Shown here in pieces: positions 21,832-33,400 of a stretch of 64,000 nt of DNA (the first letter of the stretch is position 1; the number at the start of each line of letters is the position of its first letter). The notes beneath the pieces are model-generated. The model was not told the DNA's origin and searched no databases. It saw nothing but the letters and a program-made list of their open reading frames with translations. The stretch is from NCBI GenBank assembly GCA_004431415.1, contig QPMI01000058.1:345599-409598 (forward strand), given 5' to 3'. A program made the translations under genes and the position numbers. This DNA comes from Cyanophora paradoxa. Lineage: Eukaryota; Glaucocystophyceae; Cyanophorales; Cyanophoraceae.

Positions 21832-22167
21832 ATGGATTTGCTTCGAAAATGTATGGATATGTTCCATCTCAACGTCACCAGCAAATTGAATTGTAGTTGC
21901 TGCGAGACGACCATTAACCTCGAAATATCAGACACAGAAGGCTCTCGCACCCCAGAAACTCAGGTTTCGCCTATTAACACACCCAGGACTTCTAGGTCCA
22001 ATTCTCCATTTACTCGAACTGATTCACCTGTACCTTGGCTTGATGCTGAAGGCCGAAGATTGTCTTGGCCTCCCCCAAATATCCCGAAGCCGCTGAAAAG
22101 AAAAAAGTCCTTGCTATCAAGTTTCCGAAAGGAGAAGACTCCAGTTTCGGAAAAGCAGCCAGATTAA
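21832..22167 (+). CDS. Small Ser/Pro-rich viral protein, last gene
   Basis: A 111-aa protein starting MDLLRKCMDMFHLN. A Cys cluster (NCSCCETT) near residue 22 is followed by a Ser/Thr/Pro-rich, probably disordered stretch with SP/TP sites (TRTDSPVPWLD) and a basic tail (KPLKRKKSLLSSFRKEK) that could be a nuclear localisation signal. It stops 8 bp before the right inverted repeat. Function unknown; a regulatory or host-interaction role would fit its composition. Confidence 0.5.
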   Translation: MDLLRKCMDMFHLNVTSKLNCSCCETTINLEISDTEGSRTPETQVSPINTPRTSRSNSPFTRTDSPVPWLDAEGRRLSWPPPNIPKPLKRKKSLLSSFRKEKTPVSEKQPD

Positions 22168-22175
22168 GTGGATGA

Positions 22176-22250
22176 GGCCGCACCAGAGCGCTCTTGGGAC
22201 ACGAAGTGCTTCAATGTACTCATCATTATCGCCTAGATAGAGCTAAACGC
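22176..22250. repeat. Right terminal inverted repeat, 75 bp
   Basis: Identical in reverse complement to 1210-1284. Its outer part carries the beginning of the 57-bp subterminal repeat that continues outside the inverted repeat. Confidence 0.85.
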
Positions 22251-23338
22251 TTTTCCTCTGGTTGCTTCAATGTTCTCATCATTTCGCCTAAAATTAACCT
22301 AAACGTGCTTCCTCTGTTAGCTTCATCGTACTCATCTATATCGCCTAGACTATTCTGATCCGTTTCTCTGCAGACCGCGCTCATGGGGGCAGCGCTCCTC
22401 TTCGTCTATTCTTCTTCACAGCACTGTCCTAAATAGACATGAGCTATTGCTAGGCTCTGACCTAGGGAATCGGATTGTAGACGTTGCTGGATCGGTGGGG
22501 TAGACGTATATGGTGAAATTACTAATGAAACGCTGGAGGTATACACTTGAAACGCATGGAATCGGCGGCTATGGAGCGAAGCGAAATTGCCCGGGTGTGA
22601 GGTCCATGCGTATACAACAATCGACACATCTCCAGAGGCCACAGCAGACCGCTCCCGTCCTTACGTGCGGCTATAGCTTAACGCTTTTTCCTCGTTTAGC
22701 TTCTCTGTACACATCAATTACATCTAGCTAGAGCTTAACACGTTTCCTCGTTTAGCTTCTCTGTACTCATTAATATCGTCTAGACTATTCTGATCCGTTT
22801 CTCTGCAGACCGCGCTCATAGGGGGCAGCGCTCCTCTGCGTCTCTTCTTTTTGTCAGCTCTGCCCTGAATAGTCGTTAGATATTGCTAGGCTCTGACCTA
22901 GGGAATCGGATAGTAGACGTTGCTGGATCGGTGGGGTAGACGTATATGGTGAAATTACTAATGAATCGCTGGAGGTATACACTTGAAACGCATGGAATCG
23001 TCGGCTATGGAGCGAAGCGAAATTGCCCGGGTGTGAGGTCCATGCGTATACAACAATCGACACATCTCCAGAGGCCACAGCAGACCGCTCTGGGGGCAGC
23101 GCTCCTCTTCGCCTATTCTTGTTGTCTCCTCTGCCTTGTATAGTCGTCAGATATTGCTAGGCTTCGACCTAGGGAATCGGATAGTAGACGTAACAAGAGA
23201 GCGGGGTAGACGTAACGAGAGAGCGGGGTTGGAGTGATAGCGGGGTGGACGCTAGGGCTGGTGCAGCGAGAGAGGTGGTGATGGGATGGGGGTGGCGGAG
23301 AGGGGTGGGCCACCGCGGTGGGCTCTCTCTCGTTTTTT
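22231..23338. repeat. Right-hand subterminal repeats: 57-bp and 435-bp arrays
   Basis: 57-bp-type units start at 22231, 22286 and 22343, with two more divergent ones at about 22669-22785. A 435-bp unit beginning TATTCTGATCCGTTTC at 22351 repeats at 22786, and a third, partial copy starts near 23093. The block turns into G-rich DNA with TAGACGTAACGAGAGAGCGG and ends with a T-run at 23339. The short open frames here repeat with the units, and I do not regard them as genes. Confidence 0.75.
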
Positions 23339-25908
23339 TATCTCGCGCCGACATCGAACACGTTAAGTACATCCTCGAAAACCCGGACGCGCCCGAGCCC
23401 AGCGGCAGCCCAGAGCATGTGAAGCGGGTGAAGAATTGGCGCGAGTTCATGAGGGGGAAGTACACGCTGCGCGAGGTTCCAGATCCGACAGACAACCTGA
23501 CAGCGGAGGAGCTCGCCATGCCCAACCCGCGGCCAAGGCGCAAGCTTCGGCTGGTGGTGGAGAAGCAGGTTGACAACCGCTTGAAGCGAGGAAATTCGGG
23601 CGACGCCCCCCACTGGGCAGGGAGCTGGTGTGTGACGAGGACATTTTCATCTGCATCCAGGTGCGATCGCGGTACAACGCAATTCTCTGCGCACGCGCAA
23701 CGCATCTTCAACGCAAGCGTTGGGTTGCTAGCGTTGGACATTCTCAACACATGCGTTGACCATGCGTTGAACAGAATACATTTTAATTTTTATGTCCACT
23801 GCATTGCACTGTTTGTGACGCGGTCATGATCGTGCGCAGCGCGAACACCTTGAGAGCGGGCACAAAGGTGGCACCGGTGTATACAACAATGCGAAGCAAA
23901 GGTACGCGATTCCTCGCTACCTGGTCCGCATCTACGTCAAGATTTGGTGAGTTTTCTGTCCACCGACAAACCAATCGTGACTAAGACTCACCTGCGGTCG
24001 TGGGATGGGCTGCAGTCCAGTCTGCAAGCTCAAGAACAAGAGGAGGCAGCCCGACGGGATCCTCCATCCAATCAAGGTGATTGGTTTCTGGGATCGGGCA
24101 ATTGTCAACTTCTTTGAGATGCCCAAGGCATGGGGCCCCTGCCCCCGCATGGTGAGATGTTGTTATTGATGCGCCTGGCCGCGTGTTAAAATTTACCTGG
24201 GAGTTGCAGGAGTGGCTGCCGGGTGGAAGTGGAATGAGAGCTCAGGCGAGCTCGAGAGGGTCTGGTACTGGGAGCAAGCAGTGCACGTGTGCCGGTACGA
24301 GAAGAAAATCCCGGATCCCGAATTTCCGGGCTGCTACAAGACGGACTTTGTCACGGACGTCATTCCGCGATTCTGGGCATTTGTCCTGGCCATAAAGGTC
24401 AGTTTTCGGCACGGTCATGCGCAGATTTCTGCATCCGGTAACGAACAACGGCGAACGCAGGACCACTACACTCGTTTCCTCATCTTGGAGGCTTGCGAAT
24501 CAAAGTGCGCAGGCGAAGTTGCTGATCGTCTTCGCGAGAAATTTGCCTACTTCGGCGCATGCACAATCCTGTCCTGCGACAACGGATCGGAGTTCAAGAA
24601 TGATGTGAAATTCCCCGATATCTCTTGTAAACTTCAATATTAATTATGTTAACGGAGTATGGCAGATCATGAAGGTCCTTATGGCGGCCTACCCGAACTC
24701 GTCCATCGCCTACGGGAAACCGTACACTCCAGAGCACCAGGGCTCTGTGGAGCGTGCGAACAGGGACTCGAAGCCGACGCTCGCGGCTATTTGCTACGAA
24801 CGCCGGAACCAGAATGCGGAGGACTGGGCGAACTGGGCCCTAGCCATTCCCGATGTATTTAAAATCCTTTCCATACCCCATTTGAAAATTCCAAGTGCAC
24901 TGATCGATGCTGGATTCTCAGGCAATGGAGTCCCACAACAGCATGAAGTTCGCGAACGGCACAAGATGACACCCATCGAGGCCATGACCGGGCGCAGACC
25001 TTCACGAAGGCCTTTGGGAATTGAGCCACCGTCGGATCCGACAAGGCCGTACACCGAGAAGGACATTGAGGACCTCCTCGGAGTGCGCAACGGAATGTCT
25101 GCGCATCCCAACGCATGCGTTGGTAATTGTGTTGTCAGGTTGCAAACATGGAGGAAGTGAACAGAGTGTGCGATGACATGGCGAAGTACGAAGAAGATAT
25201 CGCCAACGCTCTTCTGCAGAGGGCGGAGAGCCCGCTCTTGAAGGATATCCCGGTGTTCTACGTAGTAAGTGCCGTCAATTCATTGCAAATTTTGTCGCAC
25301 TCTCATCCAACGCATTCTCAACGCATGCGTTGGACAGATCGATCAGTTTGTGCGTGCATTCGGGAATGTCCAGGCATGCGCACGGCTTGCCGTGTACAGA
25401 GACCAGATGAAGGCGTGCGCGGAGAAGCAGGGAGCAGGTCCTGTTATCTACAGTATCGGGATCGTGTGGCCGTCCTTGTCAAACAGCTCGGCATGCACGT
25501 CCTCCTACAAGCAAGGGTACCTGGGATCGTCACAGAAGTGGTGGACGTCCCGCATGGCCTCTACACGATCAGGACGATGGCGGGTTTCATTGACACTCCC
25601 ATTCAGGGAGCACAATTGATCAACATGAACCTCGTGGGCGGTACGTGCAGGGTAGTCCCATTTGCACGAATGTTGCACACTCATCAAAAAACTGGTGCAG
25701 GTATGCAGACAATCTGGAAGACAATTGAGGAGAACCGTGCGAACAACATAATGAACGGCACCGTTCCTCTCATGACAGCATTCAAGAGCTTCTGTGGCCA
25801 GGCCCCGGTCTCGACGTGGACCCGTGCAAGTGCAGGATGGCTGCCCTCAGCGTGTCGTGCGTTTTGCGGGCGCCGCCCCCGCACTTCTGCATCCGCGAGA
25901 GAGCGTGA
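23339..25908 (+). pseudogene. Integrase gene copy A, 5'-truncated at the viral junction
   Basis: It matches 34141-36714 almost base for base. The first base of homology follows the viral T-run, so about 480 bp of 5' coding DNA present in copy B is missing. The rest is collinear: H2C2 zinc motif, DDE integrase core with SVERANRDS, and all nine introns (for example 23947-24015). Differences from copy B are single-base length changes in runs, sometimes correct in A (C5 near 24145, GGG near 24743) and sometimes in B (GGGG near 35027). Whether it is a real truncated gene or an assembly junction is open. Confidence 0.6.
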
Positions 25909-25919
25909 GCTCGAAATAT

Positions 25920-26418
25920 AAACTTAAATTCTAGCTCGATGTCATAACTGAAATTAAGGGACGGCACCTTCAGAAACAGCCAGGCTCGTGGGCATGTCTC
26001 CGGAGTGTACTCCCCCCCCGATCCCTCGATCGGCTCGTCCCACAGTAGCCGCACGACGTCCCGTGCCGTGTTGCAGTCCCCAGTGCCGCGCTTGCCATCC
26101 GTGTCCTCCTTCAGGTAGTTCGCGCCTGTCGCCGCCCTCTTCTTTGCTCGAGGTTCACCTGCAGAGGCGAGCACAGCTCCGACGGATGTCTGGACCTGCA
26201 AGCGCAACACCTCCACGAGCGAACTCAGCTGCGCCGAGTCCGACGAAGTCGCCGCCTGAACCGGCTGGGGCGCCGGCGCTGCAGCTGCGTGCTGCGCCTT
26301 GCCGCGCTTCATGAGCTTCACAAGTTCGGGGTCGGTGTTGCTGTCGCCGTCCTCGTGCGCTGGCTGCATGTCCCGCCGCACGACGTAGAAGAAACATCCG
26401 GGACTGAGCTTCGGCAGC
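25920..26418 (-). pseudogene. Truncated copy of the ORF convergent to the integrase
   Basis: It duplicates 36726-37224. It encodes the C-terminal part of the minus-strand protein described at 36726-37656 and stops at 26418, where homology switches to dynactin-gene sequence. The N-terminal half is absent. Confidence 0.5.
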
Positions 26419-27345
26419 CTCGGGGCCGGGGAGGGCGGAGGCGGCGAGCTCCTCGCGGAGGCGCGCCTCCTCCTGCAGCAGCTCCCGGTCCGTCTCCAGC
26501 TCCTCCACCTGGCCCCGCCCCCCGTCAGACCGCGGCCCGCCCCGCCCCGCCTGTCCCCTCGGGGTTCGGAGCGGGAGCCGAGCTCTAGAGCCGCTGGGCC
26601 GAACGAGGCTCGACCCGGGGGCGCCGAGCCTCGGCACTCGAATCCTCTGGCCTTGGGCGGCGCCCCGCCCCGCCCCGCCCGTGCCCGCCCGGCTCCTCCG
26701 GCCTCGGGTGACGCGCCTTGAGCTTGAGGGCCTCGAGCTCCTGGAGCAGCGCCTCGGCCTTCTCCTCCGCCAGCTCCTTCTCCACCGCCGCCCCTTCCGC
26801 CACCTGCGTCCAGCCCAACGCCTCAGCGCTCTGCTTCACGCGGTTTCCATTGCTTCGGAGAGGGGCCGCGGGGGGGGGGGAGGGGGGGGGGGGTTGCGCC
26901 TAGAGCGAGAAGCTACGCTTAGAGATGCGCGGCTGCCTCGCGGGCCCGACTCGAGAACTCGAGGAATCGTGAGCTTGCTAGCGGGGCGCACTCCTGGGCC
27001 TCGGCGAGGGCCCGGCGGGCCTCGGCGAGCTGAGCCTCGACGTCGCGCGCCGACGAGTCCCTCGCGCGCCGCTCCCCCGCCGCCGCCTCGAACCGCGCCG
27101 CCGCCTCTGCCCGATGCACGGGCACGTGGGCGGGGCGGGGTGGGGTTGGGTTGGGGAGGGTTTTTTTTGGGGGGGGGTTGGGGGGGGGAGAATCGCGAAC
27201 CCTGGAGGCGCCGTTCGAGCTCGGCGGTCTTCTCGCGCGCGGCCGCCGCCGCCGCCTCCGACTCTGCGCGCAAACGGGGCCGCGTGAGGGGCGGAGAGGG
27301 CAGCGGACGCGCGGGGATTCGAACCGGCGATCTGGACGGCGAACT
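26417..27345 (-). pseudogene. Duplicated fragment of the dynactin-like gene
   Basis: It is nearly identical to 42822-43760, part of the minus-strand dynactin p150-like gene, including exons encoding VEKELAEEKAEALLQELEAL and LERRLQG with their C-rich introns. It has no start or end of its own. It joins integrase copy A at 26417-26418 (shared GC) and another duplicated block at 27346. Length differences to the source lie in poly-G/C/T runs. Confidence 0.75.
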
Positions 27346-27347
27346 GG

Positions 27348-27838
27348 ACGGAGGGGCGCGAGGGGCACGGGGTACTCGTCTGGAAGAAAGGGAAGGGGGC
27401 AGTACGGGCCTTGACGGGGGAGCCCGCGAGCTCGACGGCGTGTGCAGCATGTGCAGTATAAACGGCCTGCGCGACCCTCATGAGACATGGGAACGATGAT
27501 TTAGCGATGTCTTCTAATCGCCCTCTCCCGGCTGCTGAACCTTATAGGACCGTCTCATAAACCTAGCTCTCCCAGCTAAGAATTAGCTCGCGTCACATCC
27601 GAGTTAGCATCCTATTGTTAAGTTAGCCGGACGCGGCAACGCGGCGCTAAATCTCATTGGACGGGCTTAAAACTTAAGAGGGAGCTCGGGTTCTAGTCTG
27701 GCCAAGGCGTTTTGGCGCCAGAGCCTCTGGTACGTTGAGAACATCGATTCCGAGAGATCTCGCGAGCTAGATGTCATATACTAGTGTCTATGGAGGCGCT
27801 AGAGCATGCGCGGAGCCTGCGCGCGCGCTGTGCGGCGA
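27348..27838. repeat. Duplicated block, copy of 29996-30481
   Basis: It begins ACGGAGGGGCGCGAG and ends TGTGCGGCGA at both sites, with only single-base run-length differences. It contains an AT-richer stretch (27490-27700) with GGACCGTCTCAT. No gene recognised. Confidence 0.8.
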
Positions 27839-29142
27839 GCGCCGTTTCCATGGCGCGCGACGCGGCTGCGGCGACTTCGCCCCCCGTCGTTTCTCCCCCC
27901 GTGATTCGCCCCCCGTCTTCGTTCGCCCCGCTTGCGCAGTCGTCGCTGTACCCCCCCAGTCCGCAGCGAGCATACAGCGCCGAACATGGATGATCGACAA
28001 TGTATGTTCGCTGCAGCACGCGATTTTCAGGGCGGCTCGCTTCGCAGGCTACCGGCGCACTATCCTGCAAGCTTTCTAGCGCTAAACAAGCGGTCAGGCA
28101 GGCGCCTGAAGGCACCAAAGCGAATTTGATCTACGCTAGTGGAGGCACAGCATGCAGAAATCGAAAGCGACGGCGCCGCCGGGCGCGCGGCGCTAGCGCT
28201 GCGCATGCAGCCGCATCGCGCGCGCCTACCACTGCCCTACAACTGCCTTGAAAGGCATCTGACAGCAATCGAAAAACGAGCGCAAAGACTCAATCTCCGG
28301 GCTAACAGGCTAAACACTGCACAGCTACTGGAAACTGTGAAATCTGCGTATTGATATCGGACGAGTGCAGGCGCCTGCATGCGCAACGGCCATTGCTGCA
28401 CATGTAGGAGCAGTGCTGCTTCCTGTGGAACCTACTCAAAATCCAGTCGCTAGCTGACGCCAGCTAAGAAAGCGGCTACTGCTATAATGCCACCGTCTCC
28501 ATCTCCGTCGCCGTCATCGGCGCCGGCACTGGTGCCGTCGTTGCCGCCATTGCCCCACCGTCGCCCCACCGGACCGGCGCCGTCGCCGTTGCCGTCCCAT
28601 CGCCGTCGCCGTCGCCGTTCCGGTGCCGCCACCATCGCTGCCGCCGTCCGGCGCCATCGCCGTCCGACGGTCCCCTTGCAGGCGCCGTCGCTGGCGCCGT
28701 CGCCCCCCGCCGTCGCCCTCCCCCGCCGTCGCCTCCGCCGTCACCGTCGCCGACCTCCTCCTCGTCCTCGTCCTCCCCTCATCCGCCCGCATTACACGCC
28801 TCGTCCTACGTACGCATCAGCTTGGCAAGAAACGAGTAGGAGACGGCGGGGGTTACCGCGAATTGCTTCTGCTCTTGCGGGCCCTGCAAGGGTACGGCTT
28901 CACTCATCAGAGGGCGCGGAGGAGCAGGGGCACGTGGAAGGGGTACCGGAATTGGCTACTTGGATAGCACCCGCCCCCCTCTTTTGCGCGTCGAGCAGCA
29001 CATGTGCATGGAAACGAGGCGGCCGAGAGGCGCGCGACGTCGATCTGGGGCGCGGTGAGGGGGTACAGGATTGATGGGGGGTACGCGTGACCTTGGTGGT
29101 GATGGGCACGCGGAGCCTTCACCCAGGGCCTGCGCCGCGGAT
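27839..29142. other. GC-rich DNA without recognisable gene
   Basis: 28487-28790 is a degenerate GCCGTC/CCGTCG hexanucleotide tract that keeps several frames open. The long open frames here are low-complexity Pro/Arg-rich products of base composition. No splice-supported exon or RNA gene seen. Confidence 0.5.
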
Positions 29143-29995
29143 TCAAACCCGCGCTGCTCGGGAATCGGAGGGGCGGAGCGGACGCGTACGGAGGGCGGAG
29201 TACGAGGACGATGCAGCGTCAGGCTTCCAAGCCCTGTGAGCGTTCAGCAGGTGGCAGAGGCAGGGCGGGGTGCGGGTACGGACGGCGGGGCGCTCGAAGA
29301 GGGAGACGCGAGGAGAGGAGGCCGGGGCGGCGCGGGGCGGCGGCGCGGGGCGCGGGGCTGCTCGCGCTACGAGAGGAGAGAAGGGGCCGGCGGCGGCGCG
29401 GGGCGGCGGCGCGCGGCCGGGTGCGGGCGCTCGAGCGGCCTCGCGGTGGCACCGGCGGCGGACACGGGGCGCTGCTGGCGGCCCTCGAGCGGGCTGCGCG
29501 CCACCTCGCCGCCCTCGACGGCTTCGGCCTAGTGCGGCCTCTCGCCGCCTACGCCCGCGGCCTCCTCCAGTTCGCTGCACGCCTCGAAGCACTCCTCCGC
29601 CCGCCCCAGCAGCCGCCCCGCCTCCGTTTCCGCCTCCCGCGGCCGGCACGCGGGCGGCGGCGGCGGCGGGGCGCCTCCCTTGGGCGAGGGCGTCGAGGCG
29701 CCGCCGGAGGGGAGCAGGGGTCGCCCAAGCTCGCCGCCGACCCCGGCGCCAGCCGCTCCCGCACCACGTACAGCGCCGCAACCGGGCGGGGCGGGCAGCG
29801 GCGCGGGCGGGGGCCGCTCGCCCTCGAAGAGGGAGACTCGAAGAGGTAGACGAGAGGAGAGGAGGCCGGGCAAGAGGAGGCCGGGCAAGAGGAGGCCGGG
29901 CAAGAGGAAGGAGACGGAGGTGGAGACGGAGGTGGTGGGGAGGTGGAGACGGAGGTGGTGGGGGCGCCGGGGTGGTGCAGGCCGGGGAAGAGGAT
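29143..29995. other. GC-rich DNA, possible coiled-coil exon on the minus strand
   Basis: On the minus strand at about 29530-29640 one segment (LLGRAEECFEACSELEEAAG) has the amphipathic look of the dynactin exons at 38-45 kb, but I could not join it to a gene. 29868-29912 holds a 15-bp tandem repeat (AGGAGGCCGGGCAAG) in about three copies, next to GGAGGTGGAGAC-type repeats at 29915-29960. Confidence 0.35.
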
Positions 29996-30481
29996 ACGGA
30001 GGGGCGCGAGGGCACGGGGTACTCGTCTGGAAGAAAGGGAAGGGGCAGTACGGGCCTTGACGGGGAGCCCGCGAGCTCGACGGCGTGTGCAGCATGTGCA
30101 GTATAAACGGCCTGCGCGACCCTCATGAGACATGGGAACGATGATTTAGCGATGTCTTCTAATCGCCCTCTCCGGCTGCTGAACCTTATAGGACCGTCTC
30201 ATAAACCTAGCTCTCCCAGCTAAGAATTAGCTCGCGTCACATCCGAGTTAGCATCCTATTGTTAAGTTAGCCGGACGCGGCAACGCGGCGCTAAATCTCA
30301 TTGGACGGGCTTAAAACTTAAGAGGGAGCTCGGTTCTAGTCTGGCCAAGGCGTTTTGGCGCCAGAGCCTCTGGTACGTTGAGAACATCGATTCCGAGAGA
30401 TCTTGCGAGCTAGATGTCATATACTAGTGTCTATGGAGGCGCTAGAGCATGCGCGGAGCCTGCGCGCGCGCTGTGCGGCGA
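29996..30481. repeat. Source or sister copy of the 27348-27838 duplication
   Basis: See 27348-27838. Here the block is followed by AGGCCTACG rather than by GCGCCGTTTCC, which fixes the breakpoint at 30481. Confidence 0.8.
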
Positions 30482-33400
30482 AGGCCTACGTACATTCACA
30501 ATTGAGAATCGGTGTTGCCTTTCCGCCGAGCTCGAGGACACGTGCAGGGCTTGCGGGTGGGACATGAGCGCCCAGGCGGGGGAGGGGGTACGGAAGAGCA
30601 GGGGGTACCCTCGGCCCTCTCTTTTCTTCTGCGCGCCGCGGCGCTGCTGCCGGCCGGCGAGCTCGAGGCCGGGTACGCATCTGCAGCGAGAGCGGAGGCG
30701 CGATCAGGTCGAGGCCGCGGGCGCGGCGCGGCAGAACGAGCGGCGCGCGGCGGCGGACCCCGCAGAGGCTAGCGGAGACCAAGTCTCGCACGGCGTGGAA
30801 GAGGGATGGGCCGGGTACGCATCTGCAGCGAGAGCGGAGGCGCGATCAGGTCGAGGCCGCGGGGGCGCCCCAAGGGCCGGCCCCGCCGCCTGCCCGGCAG
30901 CCGCGCACCTGCTGCGGGCCCCCTAGGGCCGGCCCCGCCGCCTGCCCGGATCGCCGCCGGCTGGCGCCGCCAGCGCCGCCGCGACGCGGCGCACCTGCGC
31001 CGCCGCAGCGCGTGAGCCCTGCCCCGCCCAAGCCCGCCCGCCGGCCCCGCGGCGCGGCAGGACGAGGCGGTGCGCGGCGGCGCACGGCGCGCACGTGAGC
31101 GCCCAGGCGGAGGTACGGAAGAGCAGCGGGGGGGGGGAGGGGGGGGGGCTCGATGGGCGCCGGAGACTCCCTTCTCTTCAGGTCGCTGGCGCCGCCCTCA
31201 TCTGCAGATCTAGAGAGGTTAGAGCCGATCAAAGAGATCGTCTGCGCAGAGAACGCCGTCATTTACACACGTGCCTTATCCATCTTGGAGGCAGGGCGTT
31301 CTTCAGATTCTTGAGTCTTGAGCGTGGATCTCTCCTCGCCTTCCGATTGCGCAGCTCAGTCTGACGCAAACTAGCAATCAGTATGCAGAATGAACGCAAG
31401 GGCAGATTCGACAGGGACGCACGCGGCTCTGGAAAGCGGCGTCTGCTTCTTGCGATCGTCCACCAGGAACCTGCTGCACACCAGCGAGGCACGTAAGGTC
31501 GGCAAAGATCACCTATAAAGTGCGCTGCCCGCACCCACGAGGCGCCGTGGCTGCGCCACGGTGTTGCAAGGATTCGGTTCCCGACGGCGCAGTTCCCGAC
31601 GACAGCGGCAAACAGCCGCTTGCTTCTCGTCAAATTCGAAGCCTTTTGCTGTCATAACTGCCGCTTCTGCTTCGCCTTCGCCTTCTGCTTCGCCGATGCC
31701 CGGACATTCGGGCCTTCTGCCGCTCCGGGGATCCCGTCGGCGCCGCCGCGGCCATCACTGAATGTCTCAAAAGAGCAGTGGCCGCCATCGCGGCCCGGGC
31801 GCCGAGGCCTGACTCTACTATGCACGCCGTTCTGCCGTCGCGGCCTCAAACAAGCTACAGGGGCTCGTATTGCTGCTGCTACTGCTGCTGCAGGCGCACG
31901 CGCCTGCGCAGCCGCGGCGGCTTTGCTTCGCTCGGGGCATCGCCGGACGTCGTACCCGTCCCTCAAGACTTGACCGCGGCGAAGGTCGACGTCGGGCACG
32001 CTGGCTAGGCAGCTCCGGGGGCGTATTTAGAAGACCCAGAGCATTCGTTGACCGGGAGCTGTTGTGCGCACGCCTGCCCGCTTCATGGAGCCTCGGAGGC
32101 CCAGTGCTGCACATGCGCATCCGATGATCGTCGCCCAGGGCGACGCCACGTGTCGCCGCGGCGGCCCCGCCCCTTACACGTCTATTTAATGTATGCGCGC
32201 CCCGTCCGAACCTCAGTAGCGCAGAAAGAGCCCCCGCCGAGTCGCGCGACACTTCAGCAGTGCAGATTGACACAGAAAAAGGCAGACGCCACCAGATACA
32301 GACTACGGGGCGAGAAACCGCGCAGGCGCCTGGTCTCCGTTACACTCTTGAGTGCCTCGATGCGGTCCTGCGCGCGACTGGGCGTCATGCCGAGCCAAAC
32401 CGTGCTCTGGGCAAGGGCCCTGGTGCACCTTCACTTTCCACGCCTGCCTGTCGCCGGGAGGCTTGCGCGGACGCATCTGCGCATAAGGAGATACGAATTA
32501 GGTATGATAAGAACCGCAGCGACAACGAACGCGGCCGGGAGAGGTCGCTGCGGCGTGCGGGGCTCGGAGGGCGCATCCTGTCTCTGCGCGCCGCGCGAGC
32601 CCGGACGGCGGCGGCCGCGAGAATGCGCGGGCCAAGCGGCAGCCTGAACATCATAGAGTCATTTGCCACACGCTCCCGCACCCGCTCTTCGTCCAGCCCT
32701 GCGTGAAGACGTCAGTGCGGACCTGGAACGGCCGCGGCGGTCGCCCGGCACTGCGCGGCGAGCGGGAAGCACCCGACCGTCGCACGAAGCAAAACGGTCA
32801 TCTGAGTTGCGCGACAGGCGTCAAGGGCTGCGGGGCTGCAGGAATCCACGCGAAAGCACAAGTCGGACCGAGAGCGCATCCAAAGTTCCTCCGGCGGGCG
32901 CAGCTGGGAAGGTACGATATGCAGAGCATCATAGCTAACACCTGTGAGTCCTTTGAAGCCAGCTAGACTGCTGCGGCGAGCTGATCGGCCAATTCGTGCG
33001 GGGCGAGCTCAGCACCGCAGGCCGGGCGGCGCTCGAGCGCTCTGAGCACTGCTCTTGCGCTGCAGCATGCGTGGAAGAGCGCGGAGCAGCTGCCGCTGCC
33101 AGCTTCGGCCGCTGCTGTTTCTGTTTTGGTGCGTACCCGGGCAGCCCGCGCTGTACCGTAGACTGAGCCAATGGGAGCGCGGCGACTTAACGAACCGACC
33201 GCCGAGTTACGGGCACCCCCCACCCGTCGGTTAACGTGCCATTGAGAACAATGGGTGATAAATTCTGAATTCAAGGTTTTTAGCGGCTCAAATGAAGCCC
33301 GTCAGGAAAGTGAGCAGGCGGTGTTTTCGGGTTAATTTCTCGACCCTCGAGCCTAAGAATGCATTCTTAAGATAACTAGACGAAACTAACTGCCAAAACA

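Noticed and set aside
22406-23143. Repeated ORFs MVKLLM... and MASGDVS... in the right-hand array
   Set aside because: The two versions are copies of the 435-bp repeat unit read in opposite strands. No promoter box and no domain.
27315-27340. GGTTCGAATCC on the minus strand (also at 43727-43752) as a tRNA T-arm
   Set aside because: It is the 5' end of an intron in the dynactin-like gene (donor GTTCGAATCC after VQIA) and its duplicate. No other tRNA arms are present.
26836-27499. Long open frames of 200-600 codons on both strands in 26-30 kb and 38-44 kb
   Set aside because: Stops are rare at this base composition. Only the minus-strand fragments that match dynactin coiled coils and end at splice sites look coding; the plus-strand frames are Arg/Gly/Pro noise.
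28139-28354. Possible gene in 27.8-28.4 kb
   Set aside because: The three overlapping frames have no conserved residues and no splice-supported extension.
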